Source: Salvia splendens
Taxonomy: Eukaryota; Streptophyta; Magnoliopsida; Lamiales; Lamiaceae
DNA length: 64,000 nt
Reading direction: 5' to 3'
NCBI RefSeq assembly: GCF_004379255.2
Contig: NC_056047.1
Coordinates: 23,512,293 to 23,576,292, forward strand
Shown here one piece after another: positions 33,448 through 43,324 of the stretch. The notes beneath the pieces are model-generated. The model worked only from the letters and a program-made list of their open reading frames with translations. It was not told the origin of the DNA and ran no database searches. Made by a program: the position numbers and the translations under genes. Positions within the stretch are counted from its first letter, which is position 1. Each line of letters starts with the position of its first letter.

Positions 33448-35273
33448 GAGCATCCGCAGCGGTGGCGAAAGTCGCCACCGCCGTCCGCGCCGTTGGCAAG
33501 GCGAAGGACCGCCGCCGCTGCCGCCGCGCCGCTGGCACGGCGCTGCTCGATGTATCGAACACGTCCGTGCCAGCGGACGCACACGTGTCGCGCTCCCATT
33601 CGTCAACGGCATAGCCGTTGTGTTTAAACTTTTTTTTATTTTTTTTTAAAAAATCGGTTTTTTATTAAAAAAATCGATAAAAAATAAAAAAAAAATTTCA
33701 CTTCCCCAAAAAAATATATCCGTTTATGACCGTTTTTTACACCTTTTTAATTTTTTTTCATTTTTTTTACCCCAAAAATACACACTTTCATCTATAAATA
33801 CCCCCAATTTCACCCCAAAAATTCACATCAAACTACACAACTCTCATCATCATTCTCCAATATCCATTCTCATCTCCATTCTCTCATATCCATTTTCATC
33901 TTCATTCTCTCATACCCTACAACATCACTATATCCGGCCAAGACGATAACCCTTCGGGCTCCCACGGTTGGAACCCCGAATGGTTCGGTTCACAACCGTT
34001 TCCTAGTCCGGAAACGGAATATTCGGCCCCTCCTCAAACCCAAGATTCGGCCGTTCCGGGTGGCTATCGTCCATACCCAATCGACGACCAAGGTGCCTCC
34101 GAAGAGCGCTACGGGTGGACACCGGAGCCTAGGCATCGCGCCCCTTCCCAAATGCCGATTCCTCCATCTCGCGCCGGTGTTCGCACACCGTACTCACCGG
34201 CGGAGATGGAAAGATTGTTCAAGGCGTACTTGGAAATCTCCGAAGATGCGGTGGTTGGAACGAACCAATCCGGCAATCACTTTTGGTGGAGCGTCTCTAG
34301 CCGGTACAATGCAAACCGGCCGCCCGGAACGATCGAGCGCAACGAGAGTATGGTGCGCAACTGCATCGGCCGAGCCAACGAAGAAATTGGCAAGTTCAAC
34401 GGCTATTTCATCCAGGAGTCCCGGAATGCCGGGAGCGGCCGAAGCGAGGTCGACATCATCACCGCCGCGCTGAGCACCTACCAATCCATGAACGGTAAGT
34501 CGTTCAAATATCTTAACGTTTGGCAGGAGACGCGGACGCACCCGAAGTATAAGGGAGGCATAACATCCTCCTCTAGCGGCTCCTCCAAACGATCAAGGTC
34601 GGTAGCTCTATCCGACTCCGGCTCGGAAGAAGTGGCTAGCCAACTCGCCGGAGCTAACTTGGGTAGCCCCGACGCCGGACCGAGCGGTTCCCAACGCCGC
34701 CCCCAAGGAAGGAAGAAGGCGGCGGCCAACCGTCGTCGCGGCTCGGCTCCCGAAGCCACTCCTGAAGCCGCTCCCGCTCCCTATGTGCCACTTCCACCCC
34801 CGAACAACTCGCTGTGGATGCTCTTAAGCCAACTCAATATGGCTGATAGGTCATCTATGACCCCCACGCAACTTGAAACACACGAGACCATGATAAAAGG
34901 TCTCCAAAAACAATTGGGGTTGATCTCGCCGGATGCGTAGTCTTATTAGGAGTTTAATTATGTAATTTTTAATTTTTAGGATTTTATTTATGTAATTTTT
35001 AATTTTAAGGAGTTTAATTATGTAATTTTTAATTTTTAGGATTTTAATTATGTATTTTTTAATTTTATTTGTAATTTGTAATATTTATTATGGTTTTTAA
35101 ATGAATTTTAATATTATGGAAATGTTATTGTTTAATTGAATTTTAAATTAATTGTGCTCGTCCTTGCGGAAGAGCACAGTTGTGGGTGTTGTGCTCTTGC
35201 CAGAGAGCAGGCATGAATAGTACCGTCCGGGCCCACAACCGTGCCGCTGGCAAGAGCACGGTTGTGGATGCTC
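33448..35273 (+). mobile_element. PIF/Harbinger element carrying ORF1 only
   Basis: The ends GAGCATCCGCAGCGG and, inverted, GAGCATCCACAACCG are flanked by TTA on both sides (33445-33447 and 35274-35276), the PIF/Harbinger target duplication. 1826 bp. It carries an ORF1-type protein but no transposase. It inserted about 310 bp upstream of the TMK start codon. Confidence 0.9.
34152..34940 (+). CDS. Harbinger ORF1 (MYB/SANT-like, NAM-associated type)
   Basis: 262 aa from the first ATG. The frame stays open far upstream (to about 33930, with NPSGSHGWNPEWFGSQPF before it), so the original start has probably been lost. A trihelix/SANT-like DNA-binding region opens it (YSPAEMERLFKAYLEISEDA, NQSGNHFWWSVSSRYN, IERNESMVRNCIGRANEEIG, KFNGYFIQE). 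The following SGRSEVDIITAALSTYQSMN and FKYLNVWQETRTHPKY are typical of plant Harbinger ORF1 and host NAM-associated proteins. A Ser/Ala-rich basic tail follows. In Harbinger elements ORF1 helps the separate nuclease ORF bind and enter the nucleus; the partner nuclease is not in this element. Confidence 0.8.
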   Translation: MPIPPSRAGVRTPYSPAEMERLFKAYLEISEDAVVGTNQSGNHFWWSVSSRYNANRPPGTIERNESMVRNCIGRANEEIGKFNGYFIQESRNAGSGRSEVDIITAALSTYQSMNGKSFKYLNVWQETRTHPKYKGGITSSSSGSSKRSRSVALSDSGSEEVASQLAGANLGSPDAGPSGSQRRPQGRKKAAANRRRGSAPEATPEAAPAPYVPLPPPNNSLWMLLSQLNMADRSSMTPTQLETHETMIKGLQKQLGLISPDA

Positions 35274-35338
35274 TTAGTGTCTGTCCCTAATATACTGCCT
35301 CCGACCTAACCTTATCTAATTGAGACGTTTTTATTTTA

Positions 35339-36434
35339 GGGCACCCGCAACGCTGTGCCGTTGCGGTTCCTATGCCGTTCCGGCGGAACGGTTCCGTGGC
35401 GGCACGCGTTGCAGGCTCCGTTCCGTCGCCATTCCGTGCCCATGCCGTTCCTATGCCGTGTCGCGTTCCGTTCCGGAGGAACGCGGAACGAAACGTTCCG
35501 CCACGCGCCGAGGCGACGTGGCGGCCTCCCATTCGACGCGTGAAGCCCACTCGCTGCCCCGCGAGTGGGCTTCGTCCCGGTGACGCAATAATTCAATTTT
35601 TTTTTAAAATTCGAATTTAATAAAAAAAAAATTGCAACGGTAATGTGACCGTTTTTTTATATCCGTTTTGTATTTTTTTTATTTTTATTTATTTATTTAC
35701 TCTATAAATACTCCTATTTCATACTCATTTTAATCACAAACACACATCTATTCCTCTCTATTTCCACCCCAATTTTCATCTCAAATCAACTCTGCTTTCC
35801 TTCTCCCAAATTTAATCAAACTAATGGATCCTTTTGAACAAATGCGTCAAATATTGCAACAATCACTTGAAGAAGATCGACGACGGGAGGCCGAAGAAGC
35901 CGCGCCGCCGCAACGACGCTCCCGTACGTACATCCATCGTAACCGGGAGGAAGCCGCTGCAAGGTTAGTACGCGACTACTTCTGCGATAACCCGGTTTGG
36001 GGAGATACGTACTTCCGTCGCCGTTTCCGCATGGGGAAACCTTTATTTCTCCACATCGCAAATTTTGGTGGATGAAATTATTAAAATTGTGTACTTTTAT
36101 TTTTTTAGGATTTTAATTGTGTGCTTTTTATTTTTTTAGGATTTTAATTGTGTGCTTTTTATTTTTTTAAGTTTAAGTTGTAATTTTTTTTAATGTTGTG
36201 TGTTTTTTAATAAAGTGTGTTTGTTTTTTAATAAAGTGTGTTTTTTTAATTGAATTTAGTTGGAAATAAAAAAATGAAATTGAATGAATAGTAATTTAAG
36301 GAACGGTTAAGGAACGGAGGGTTGCAGGTTCCGTTCCTTAGTTAAGGAATGGAGTAAAAAAGTACAGTGGGGCCCTCAAATAGTAGTTTAAGGAACGGTA
36401 TATGAACAGTATAGGAACAGCGTTGTGGATGGCC
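35339..36434 (+). mobile_element. PIF/Harbinger element, internally deleted
   Basis: The ends GGGCACCCGCAACGCTGTGCC-like (first 20 bases GGGCACCCGCAACGCTGTGC) and inverted GGCCATCCACAACGCTGTTC are flanked by TTA (35336-35338 and 36435-36437). 1096 bp. The left subterminal region is very GC-rich, with repeated CCGTTCC/GGAACGG blocks, which produces meaningless open frames at 35287-35620. It keeps only the first part of the transposase ORF. Confidence 0.88.
35824..36075 (+). pseudogene. Truncated Harbinger transposase (ORF2) N-terminus
   Basis: An 83-aa frame beginning MDPFEQMRQILQQSLEEDRR and reaching ARLVRDYFCDNPVWGDTYF, then RRRFRMGKPLFLHIANFGG, the standard opening of plant PIF/Harbinger nucleases. 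It stops right there; the DDE nuclease part is deleted. Confidence 0.8.
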
Positions 36435-36437
36435 TTA

Positions 36438-36845
36438 GAGCATCCACCATAGTGGACGTCCGGATGCATGAGCGATCGGCTAGCAGCTCGTTCGTCGCGG
36501 ACGTCCACTATTGCAGCCGGGGAATGGATGATGGACGAGCGCGGCGGACGAGAGGTTGTCCGTGATGGGAAGGCATTAGCCGGTCGCTCGTCCGTCTACT
36601 ATTGTGGTCAGGCGACGGACGAGAGCATTTTTCAAAAAAAAAAATTAATGATATTATTATTGCACTTTCTCCGTCCATATTCATGTTGAAATTTTATTTG
36701 TGAATTTGTTATTATTGTGCTAGTATATTGGTTAATTCTAATGCTAGACTATTATTGTGCAGTGGGATGTCATAGTGACGTGGCAGGAGGTGTTTTGATG
36801 TCCTAATGCTAGGCTATTGGGATGTCCGTCCTACTGTTGATGCTC
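36438..36845. mobile_element. Harbinger-type MITE (408 bp)
   Basis: The ends GAGCATCCACCATAGTGGAC and inverted GAGCATCAACAGTAGGACGG lie between TTA at 36435-36437 and TTA at 36846-36848. Its left TSD is also the right TSD of the preceding element, so one inserted at the other's target. The CGTCCGTC-rich left third gives a chance frame at 36468. Confidence 0.88.
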
Positions 36846-37054
36846 TTAGCACCGGAATTTAGGTAGAGTAGTTTTTAGTTGATTAAATTATTAATAGTAT
36901 ACTAATAAAAGATAGAATAAAATAAGAAAGAGCAAAAAAGAATAAAGTTAGGGAGAGGTAAAATAAGAAAGAGCAAAAAAGAATAAAGTTGGAGAGAGGA
37001 AGAAGTAAAAGAAATAAGAGGATAAAGTAGGAGATATGATTGAGTTAATTATTA

Positions 37055-37366
37055 CTCCCTCCGTCCGTGAATAGGAGTCCCGTTTTACCATTTTAGTCCG
37101 TCCGCGAATAGGAGTCCCGGTTCACTTTTACCATAAGTCCCAGTTTACCATTTTAGTCCGTCCGCGAATAGGAGTCCCGGTTCACTTTTATCATAAATGA
37201 TAATAGAGTCTCACCTTCTACTACCTCATTCCACTCACATTTCATTTAAAACTAATATATACAAGTGAGACTCATATTCCACTAAATTTTTTCCATCTAT
37301 TTTTTTTAACATTTCTTAAAACTCGTGTCACTAAGGAGTATGACTCCTAATGGCGGACGGAGGGAG
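37055..37366. mobile_element. Stowaway MITE with internal duplication
   Basis: The ends CTCCCTCCGTCCGTGAATAG and TGGCGGACGGAGGGAG are flanked by TA. A block of about 65 bp (TTTACCATTTTAGTCCGTCC, then GCGAATAGGAGTCCCGGTTC) is repeated in the left part, making it longer than its relatives. Confidence 0.88.
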
Positions 37367-37642
37367 TACTTATACAAAAAGAAATGTCTTACTTAGATTA
37401 AGACATACTACTAAGAGAGAAACGTCTGGTTTAGACAAGAATGGAGTGAATACTTTGTGGGGGAAAATTGATTGGTCTTTTAAATTATTCCTTCAGAGAT
37501 ACAATTATGTACTTATAAACTACTATTACACGCCAAAATTGCAGAACCCAAGCAAATAGCTCGTGAGATGTTTGAATTACTACTACTAACTACTACTAAA
37601 TACAATACATGAAAACAGTATAGAGTTAATTTGTTTCCTTAA

Positions 37643-37826
37643 TGCTTGCGGCAACGAGCTTAGACATTATTGTAAAAGGTCCCGAGTTTGAGCCCTTTTA
37701 ACATCAATTGTAATTTTCTCTTTTTTATAAGAGTTTATTTGTAATTACCTCCTTCTTAATATTGAGTTTAAAAATTATAAGAGTTTATTTGTAATTACCT
37801 CCTTCTTACTATTGAGTTTAAAAAAA
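37643..37826 (+). mobile_element. SINE-like insertion with 16-bp TSD
   Basis: 184 bp flanked by TAATTTGTTTCCTTAA (37627-37642) and TAATTTGTTTGCTTAA (37827-37842). The head has TGCTTGCGGCAACGAGC and a B-box-like GGTCCCGAGTTTGAGCCC; the tail ends in A's. A block of about 49 bp (TATAAGAGTTTATTTGTAAT, then TACCTCCTTCTTA) occurs twice. The homologous upstream copy at about 41900 has the uninterrupted empty site TTTAATTTGTTTGCTTAA. Confidence 0.8.
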
Positions 37827-38064
37827 TAATTTGTTTGCTTAAATAAACTAACTAATTATTGTTGGAACTTGACTAATCTACATGGCCACTCTTATTACGG
37901 AGTAATTAATTATAACTCAAATAGAAAAGAACATTGTTCAATTTGGGCCTAAATTTGAAATTAAAAGGCAACGCGAAAATATAATGACCTCCAGAATTTA
38001 TAAGACCAATCAAGCCCACCTATCGACTTTTAGATCAAACTTATTTGCATTGCATTTTTTTAAA

Positions 38065-39119
38065 GAGTGAACTACGATCTGATCTTTCACTTTCGCATAT
38101 AAATGGTACCTGATCTTTTTTTATCATTTTTGGTACCCAGTGACAAAAATAACCTTATGTACCAAATATGTGATTTTTTTTATTATGGTGGATATTTTTG
38201 AAAATGTTCAATTAAATAGTACCAAACATGTTATTTCTTTTTTCTTCTTTAGTTTCTTCTTCTTTCTTTTTTCTTCATTTCTTCTTTCTTTTTAGCATTT
38301 TATCTTCATTTCTTCTTTCTTTTTTCTCCTTAGTTTATGTTTCCTTCTTTTCTCTTCTTTTTCTTCTTTATTTTTAGTGTTTTATACATACATCTAATTG
38401 CATTCATAATATAAATCAAGAACAAAGCACCTAATTAAATTAATTATCTAAACTAATTAAATTAATTGAATATTTTTAATTAAATTATTTTATACTCATT
38501 TTAGGATTGAAACACCTAACTAAAAATATTCAATTGTTTATATCATTATGAATACAATTCACAATTTTAAATTTTTATTAAGACTATATTGATTAGTTAT
38601 TAATTTAATACTATAAAATAATAATAATAATAATAATAATAGTTATTATCATATAATATTATTATATGATTCATGATCAAAATAATCGTACTATAATTAT
38701 TATTAAATACTACGTAGTTTTTAGTATTATAACAATAATATTATTATATTACTAATTAAATATAATTATAACTATAATTTTAATTAAGTATATTTGAATG
38801 ATATTAAAAAATAAATTAATTTTAAATTTATAATATTAAAATAATAATATTAATATTGATTAATAATAATAATAATATAAAGAGTGAGGAGAATGAGAGA
38901 AGATATTATAATATCACTTTTGGTACTAGTTTTGTGTATGCCCAAAATATCCTTTATGACACGAATGGAAAAATGTATTTATTTAGAGGGCATTTAGGAA
39001 TGAAAATCTCATCAGGTCTCAAAAATGTGATTTACAGGTACCAAAATGATATAAAATAAAGATCAGGTACCATTTGTGTGCGAAAGTGAAAGATCAAGTA
39101 CCATTTATGTAGTTCACTC
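38065..39119. mobile_element. MULE-type MITE with inverted repeats of about 75 bp
   Basis: The left end GAGTGAACTACGATCTGATC, then TTTCACTTTCGCATATAAAT and GGTACCTGATC, is answered inverted on the right (GAGTGAACTACATAAATGGT, then ACTTGATCTTTCACTTTCGC). Flanks share TTTTTAAA, an 8-bp match consistent with a MULE-type TSD but of low complexity. The interior is AT-rich, contains an AAT microsatellite (about 38617-38641) and TTC-rich tracts, and has no gene. Confidence 0.75.
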
Positions 39120-39129
39120 TTTTTAAAAA

Positions 39130-39420
39130 TAAAATTGTTTTTCTTAAAATTTAAAACTTTCTATTACAATTTTTTTTCTTATAAGGAACGACTTATTTTT
39201 CATTAACAATACTTCAATCATTTTTTTTCTCCCTTTATTTGCCAACTATGCATTTAAACCAATAACATTTCAAAAGCTTCTATATTTAAAAGACGGAGGT
39301 AGTACATATTACTACCTCCGTCCACAATTATGTATCCTAAGTTGACTTGACACGAATTTTAAAAAATATAGAAACATCACTCTCTCTACTTTTTTTTATT
39401 TATTTTATATAATTTGTGAT
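39130..39420. mobile_element. Stowaway-like MITE fragments, two abutting
   Basis: A right end AAGACGGAGGTAGTA at 39290-39304 is followed within a few bases by a left end TACTACCTCCGTCC at 39310. The first is missing a clear left end and the second a clear right end. Confidence 0.5.
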
Positions 39421-39536
39421 ATAATATTACAAAAAAATAGATATTTAATAATAAAAAGTAACATAACACAAAGTGGTGCTACAAGTGGAAATCACATTGC
39501 AACAAAATAAAGGTAAAATCAAAGACAAACGACAAA

Positions 39537-41260
39537 CTACAATAACTAAAATGAAAAACTTAATCTAATAATCCAGTAAATCAGAACCAGATCCTCCAAT
39601 ATTATCAAAGTACGAAGGATATGTTCTAGTTGAATCGTCATTTGGTTGTTCTTGTTGTGGAGCTCTTATTAGTAAAATGTGTGTTTTCTCGGTTTGAAAA
39701 TAAGCACGACTATCAGAATCGAATATGGAGCTCAAGTCCATAGCCATGATTTTAATCTCTTCCCTCATAGTTTTGAGATCATGGCCATTCTTTTGTTGTT
39801 TCAAATACTTAGTCATATTATTGTTTGCTTGTTTCATGCCCTCATTAAATTGCTTTTTTGTTTTTCTAGAGCAGCAATAAGTGATATCGGTTATCAGAAT
39901 GCTTTTCTTCAGTTTATCCTACTTTACTCCGCTGGGCCTTGATGAAGAAGAGCTACCAAGGATATGTTCCTCGCCATCATCACAGCTCATAGGAAATGAA
40001 GAAAAGGTTTGCGAGCCCTACAGAGTATGAACCTGACTTTCCTAATCAGAAGATTGCATCCCACGTGATGCTTGCTGTCTAGAGCTTCATGCAAAATCTT
40101 TAAATTTTTTAAGATTTTTAATAATTTCCCAAACATGAGCAAATTTCAACTTGATTTGTAGTTGAATCTATCTTGAGAATTCGCATAGCTTCAATCATCT
40201 ACATATATTTATAATCAGTTAATCACATGTACAAAGAGAAAATGAATCATTAAAATATGATTAAGCACTAACTATGTCTACATTTGAAGCACCACCTTGA
40301 TTTCTTGCTTCAGCTACTCGGATACATCCGTGGAATTTCTTTGTCTCTTTCTCAATAGTTTGAATACGAGCCTGCACAGATCTTTGCATACGCTCTGGCC
40401 AAGTCAGATCCCAACCTTCATTGAATCCATCTTCCACGCGCTGACAGAATCGTTGTTCTGATTGCGATATCCCTACCATGGGATCTTATGAAATTTGCAT
40501 ATAAACTTGACACAAAAGTATGTCTTCATTCTCTGTATAACTTTCTTTATGAATTGACATTTTGTGACGAAAAGATGAAGATGACAATTGAGATGAAGAT
40601 CAGATGATTGTGGTGTTGTGGTTTCATGAATTTATAGATGTGAAATGATTATTCTGATTATTGAAATGGATGACTAGGATTTAAATCTAGTTTTACGATG
40701 AGTGACTACTATTAAAAGCATACGGATTTTGTTTTTTTTTTTTATTTCCAGATTTTGAATGAATGGCTACGATTTAAATCTACTATTACGATGAGTGACC
40801 ACGATTGAAAGCACGCGGATTGTGCTTTTGTAAAATCATTATAAATTGAAGGCATGTTTTGATCATTTAATCATATCTTTTGAATCACTCAACTTTATCT
40901 ATTTTCACAATGAATCCCAATTTTATTTCCAATAGTTATTCATCTTTTGATGAAGATGGTGAAAATTCTCATATGAATTATGACATGTACTTGCAACCAA
41001 TATATGCAAGATATGCAACGTAGAAATTGACAACAAAAAGATGTTGATTCAATATCATCGTGACCATCAATGTCCACAAATATATTGTGGATCAGTTCCA
41101 GGGCATATTGTCATCAATCATGATTGAAAGGGTGCTCACGCTAGATTGTACAATGATTATTTTGCAGATAATTCATTGTATAATGAAGCCATGTTTTGTA
41201 GGACATCTGGGATGTCTCATTCATTGTTCCTTCGCATTGTGGATGCAGTTAAGGAACACG
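39537..41260. pseudogene. Broken PIF/Harbinger element with divergent ORF1 and ORF2
   Basis: On the minus strand, frames at 40479-40261 and 39837-39565 are an interrupted ORF1: EDGFNEGWDLTWPERMQRSV, then QARIQTIEKETKKFHGCIRV and GGASNVDIVSA, the NAM-associated/ORF1 signature, followed by a Gln/Lys-rich tail (MKQANNNMTKYLKQQKNG). On the plus strand, from ATG 40910 (MNPNFISNSYSSFDEDGENS, stop after about 37 codons), the frames include DYFADNSLYNEAMFCRTSGM and SHSLFLRIVDAVKEHD at about 41150-41260, the start of a Harbinger nuclease. The nuclease breaks off where the TMK-upstream duplicate begins. Element ends were not identified. Confidence 0.75.
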
Positions 41261-41431
41261 ATGAGAGAGAGAGAGAGAAAGGGATCGAGAGAGGGGAGGG
41301 GGAGTGTCTGGTGGGTGGGTGTTAAGGAAAATGGAAATGGAATGATTCTTTGGAACATGGCCCAAACCTAAACACTCTGCTCCCTTTTTCATATAGATAC
41401 ACAGATGAATTTACTATCTGTACCTAATATA

Positions 41432-41694
41432 CTATGTCTTTGAAAAATAGAAAATTTTTAAACGACAATGATTTTAATGTACAATTGTTAAAATAAAAGA
41501 GAATAAATTGGTAAAGTAAAATAAGAGAGAAAAATAAGTAAAATAAGAGAGAGAAAGAGAAAAAACCGTGAAAATAGAGTTAGTAGATTGTAGAGTCCAC
41601 TCCCTAAAATAGAATGCTTAGAAAATTTCAAATTTTATCAGACAGCCCAAAATAAAAATTGAAATAGTTTCTTATCTTTAATAGACGGAGGTTG
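41432..41694. mobile_element. Stowaway-like MITE
   Basis: TA-flanked, with a degenerate left end CTATGTCTTTGAAAAATAGA and right end TTAATAGACGGAGGTTG, and the family body rich in AGAGAGAAA and AGTGGACTC-type blocks. Inserted in the TMK-upstream duplicate. Confidence 0.6.
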
Positions 41695-42027
41695 TACAAA
41701 TTAGGTAGACTATTGATTTATGTTTATGGGAAAAAAATGGTCTTAAGTTATATTTGCGTAGAATTATGTAGTGGAGTACTACTTATAAACAATTAAACGC
41801 CAAAATTCAAAATGCACGTGATTGAATTTATAGTAGACTTTTATGGAGTATAAAAGTAATGCGGTCTGTTGTTTTAATTTCTATTAATAAAATACTGAAA
41901 ACAGGATAGAGTTTAATTTGTTTGCTTAAATAAACCAACTAATTATTGTTGGAACTTGACAAGTCTACATTCGTAATAAACAAACCCTCTTGACGCAGCT
42001 AGCGATTCCCACTATTATTATTAAATA

Positions 42028-42334
42028 CTCTCATGTTCCATAGTAATAAAGTCATTTTGGTATTTTGGTACGTTTCATAGTAATAGAGTCATTTCTCTTA
42101 TTTAATAAAAGTTAGAATCATTTCTCTTATTTAATAAAATTCAACACATTTCTCTTTTTAAGTAAAAGTCAACTCATTTTTCCACACCTACTTTACCCTC
42201 CCTTACTTTTTTCTCTCTTTCTCTCTACTTTTTTTCATTTTCCACTTTATTCCCCCTTTACTTTAATCACCTAACACAATTTTTCTTAATCGCGTCGAAA
42301 AGAAACGTCTCCATTACTATGAAAGCGGAGGGAG
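42028..42334. mobile_element. Stowaway-like MITE
   Basis: Flanked by TA. Left CTCTCATGTTCCATAGTAAT and right ATTACTATGAAAGCGGAGGG pair as inverted ends. 307 bp with CT-rich body, non-coding. Confidence 0.75.
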
Positions 42335-42604
42335 TAATTAAAAGAGAACGTTGTTCGATTTGGGCCTTTTGCAGTCACTTGGGCCTAAAATTTAACATTA
42401 AAATGCAATTCAATAATATAATGGGCTCCAGAAAGAATAAGACAGACTAATCGAGTCTGATAACGCCATTTTTTTATATCACTAACTACAATTCAGTATG
42501 ATGTCTGATAACAATACCAACTGCATTTAAAAAACTATGCAGCAGGCTGAAAAATAAACTATAACCCGATTTAAATGGAGTAACAATAAATCAGAAACCA
42601 ACAA

Positions 42605-42945
42605 ACATTTCGATGAAAACCATGGTCTTCTACTTTTTCTTCTCACAAAGCTTGACAAACACTTAGACAACTTCCACAATATCTTGATCCCTTTAAATCG
42701 GAGCATCTCACTCATGCACCTACCCATCCTCCTCATGCCCTTGTCGCCATCACTACCTCCCTCTCAAGCATTATCCTCGGCGATAGGGGTCCAACCCTTA
42801 ATAGAGCACCTGCTTGAGAAGGGAGGTGGTGATGGCCGACAAGGGCGTGAGGAGGAATGCTAGCAGCATGAGTGAGAAGATCCAACTAAAAGGGGATCTA
42901 GAAGTCGAGGAGGTTGTAGAAGTGTTTGTCATTTGTCAAGCCTTT
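42605..42945. repeat. Diverged inverted duplication able to form a long hairpin
   Basis: The left arm (about 42605-42775) reads, on the minus strand, TGCTTGAGAGGGAGGTAGTG, then ATGGCGACAAGGGCATGAGG and GTGCATGAGTGAGATGCTCC. The right arm (about 42809-42945) reads TGCTTGAGAAGGGAGGTGGT, then GATGGCCGACAAGGGCGTGA and AGCATGAGTGAGAAGATCC on the plus strand. The loop is about 35 bp. The right arm lies in a 115-codon frame (42814-43161) that I do not recognise; the left arm has a shorter minus-strand frame. It may be an inverted gene fragment and a small-RNA source. Confidence 0.7.
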
Positions 42946-43324
42946 GTTTGTTGGCTCCTTTCGGTCAGGCCACTGACCAATCAGCCTCACCGTCTGCTGC
43001 AGAAACTCCATTTTGGAGAACTAGGGTTTAGCGAGAATTTGAGAGAGAAGTATTTGGAGAAATATCAATTTTATTATTGTATTTTTATGTCAACTATCAT
43101 TGATGTTCCTCATATATATAGGAAAGGAAAAAGACCAAGTCCTAGACTCCAAGGCCCGTGAACTCACTACATATATTAAATAACAAAATAACTCAAAAGG
43201 ATATACTTCAAAAGGAAAACCAATAATTTTTCCCCTTATATAGGAGGATTCTAGAATGTTTAGAATATCTTTTTTTATCGTTAAGGAAGGTTTAGAATTA
43301 AGATCATAGCCTCCTGCCCCCAAT

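Larger units (their letters stand above)
41260..42480 (-). repeat. Diverged second copy of the TMK upstream region
   Basis: Blocks match the TMK 5' flank in order: AAGGAAAATGGAAATGG; ACACTCTGCTCC(C)TTTTT with ATAGAT; CTGTACCTAATATACT (35281 in the first copy); AAACGCCAAAATT (37530); TTTAATTTGTTTGCTTAAAT; AACTAATTATTGTTGGAACT (37855); and TTCAATTTGGGCCTAAA-type sequence with AATATAATG(G/A)CTCCAGAA (37936-38000). No kinase coding sequence lies at its left, where a Harbinger remnant adjoins instead. The two copies differ by transposon insertions: Harbinger elements, a SINE and a Stowaway in the first copy, two other MITEs here. Confidence 0.75.

Noticed and set aside
32760..33599. 279-codon minus-strand frame upstream of and overlapping TMK
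   Set aside because: It runs through the TMK leader and into Harbinger terminal sequence; no recognisable domain.
35287..35620. Arg-rich open frames on both strands
   Set aside because: They arise from repeated CCGTTCC/GGAACGG blocks in a Harbinger subterminal region.
38856..39059. 67-codon frame in AT-rich DNA
   Set aside because: Lies inside a MULE-type MITE and consists of low-complexity codons running into the inverted repeat.
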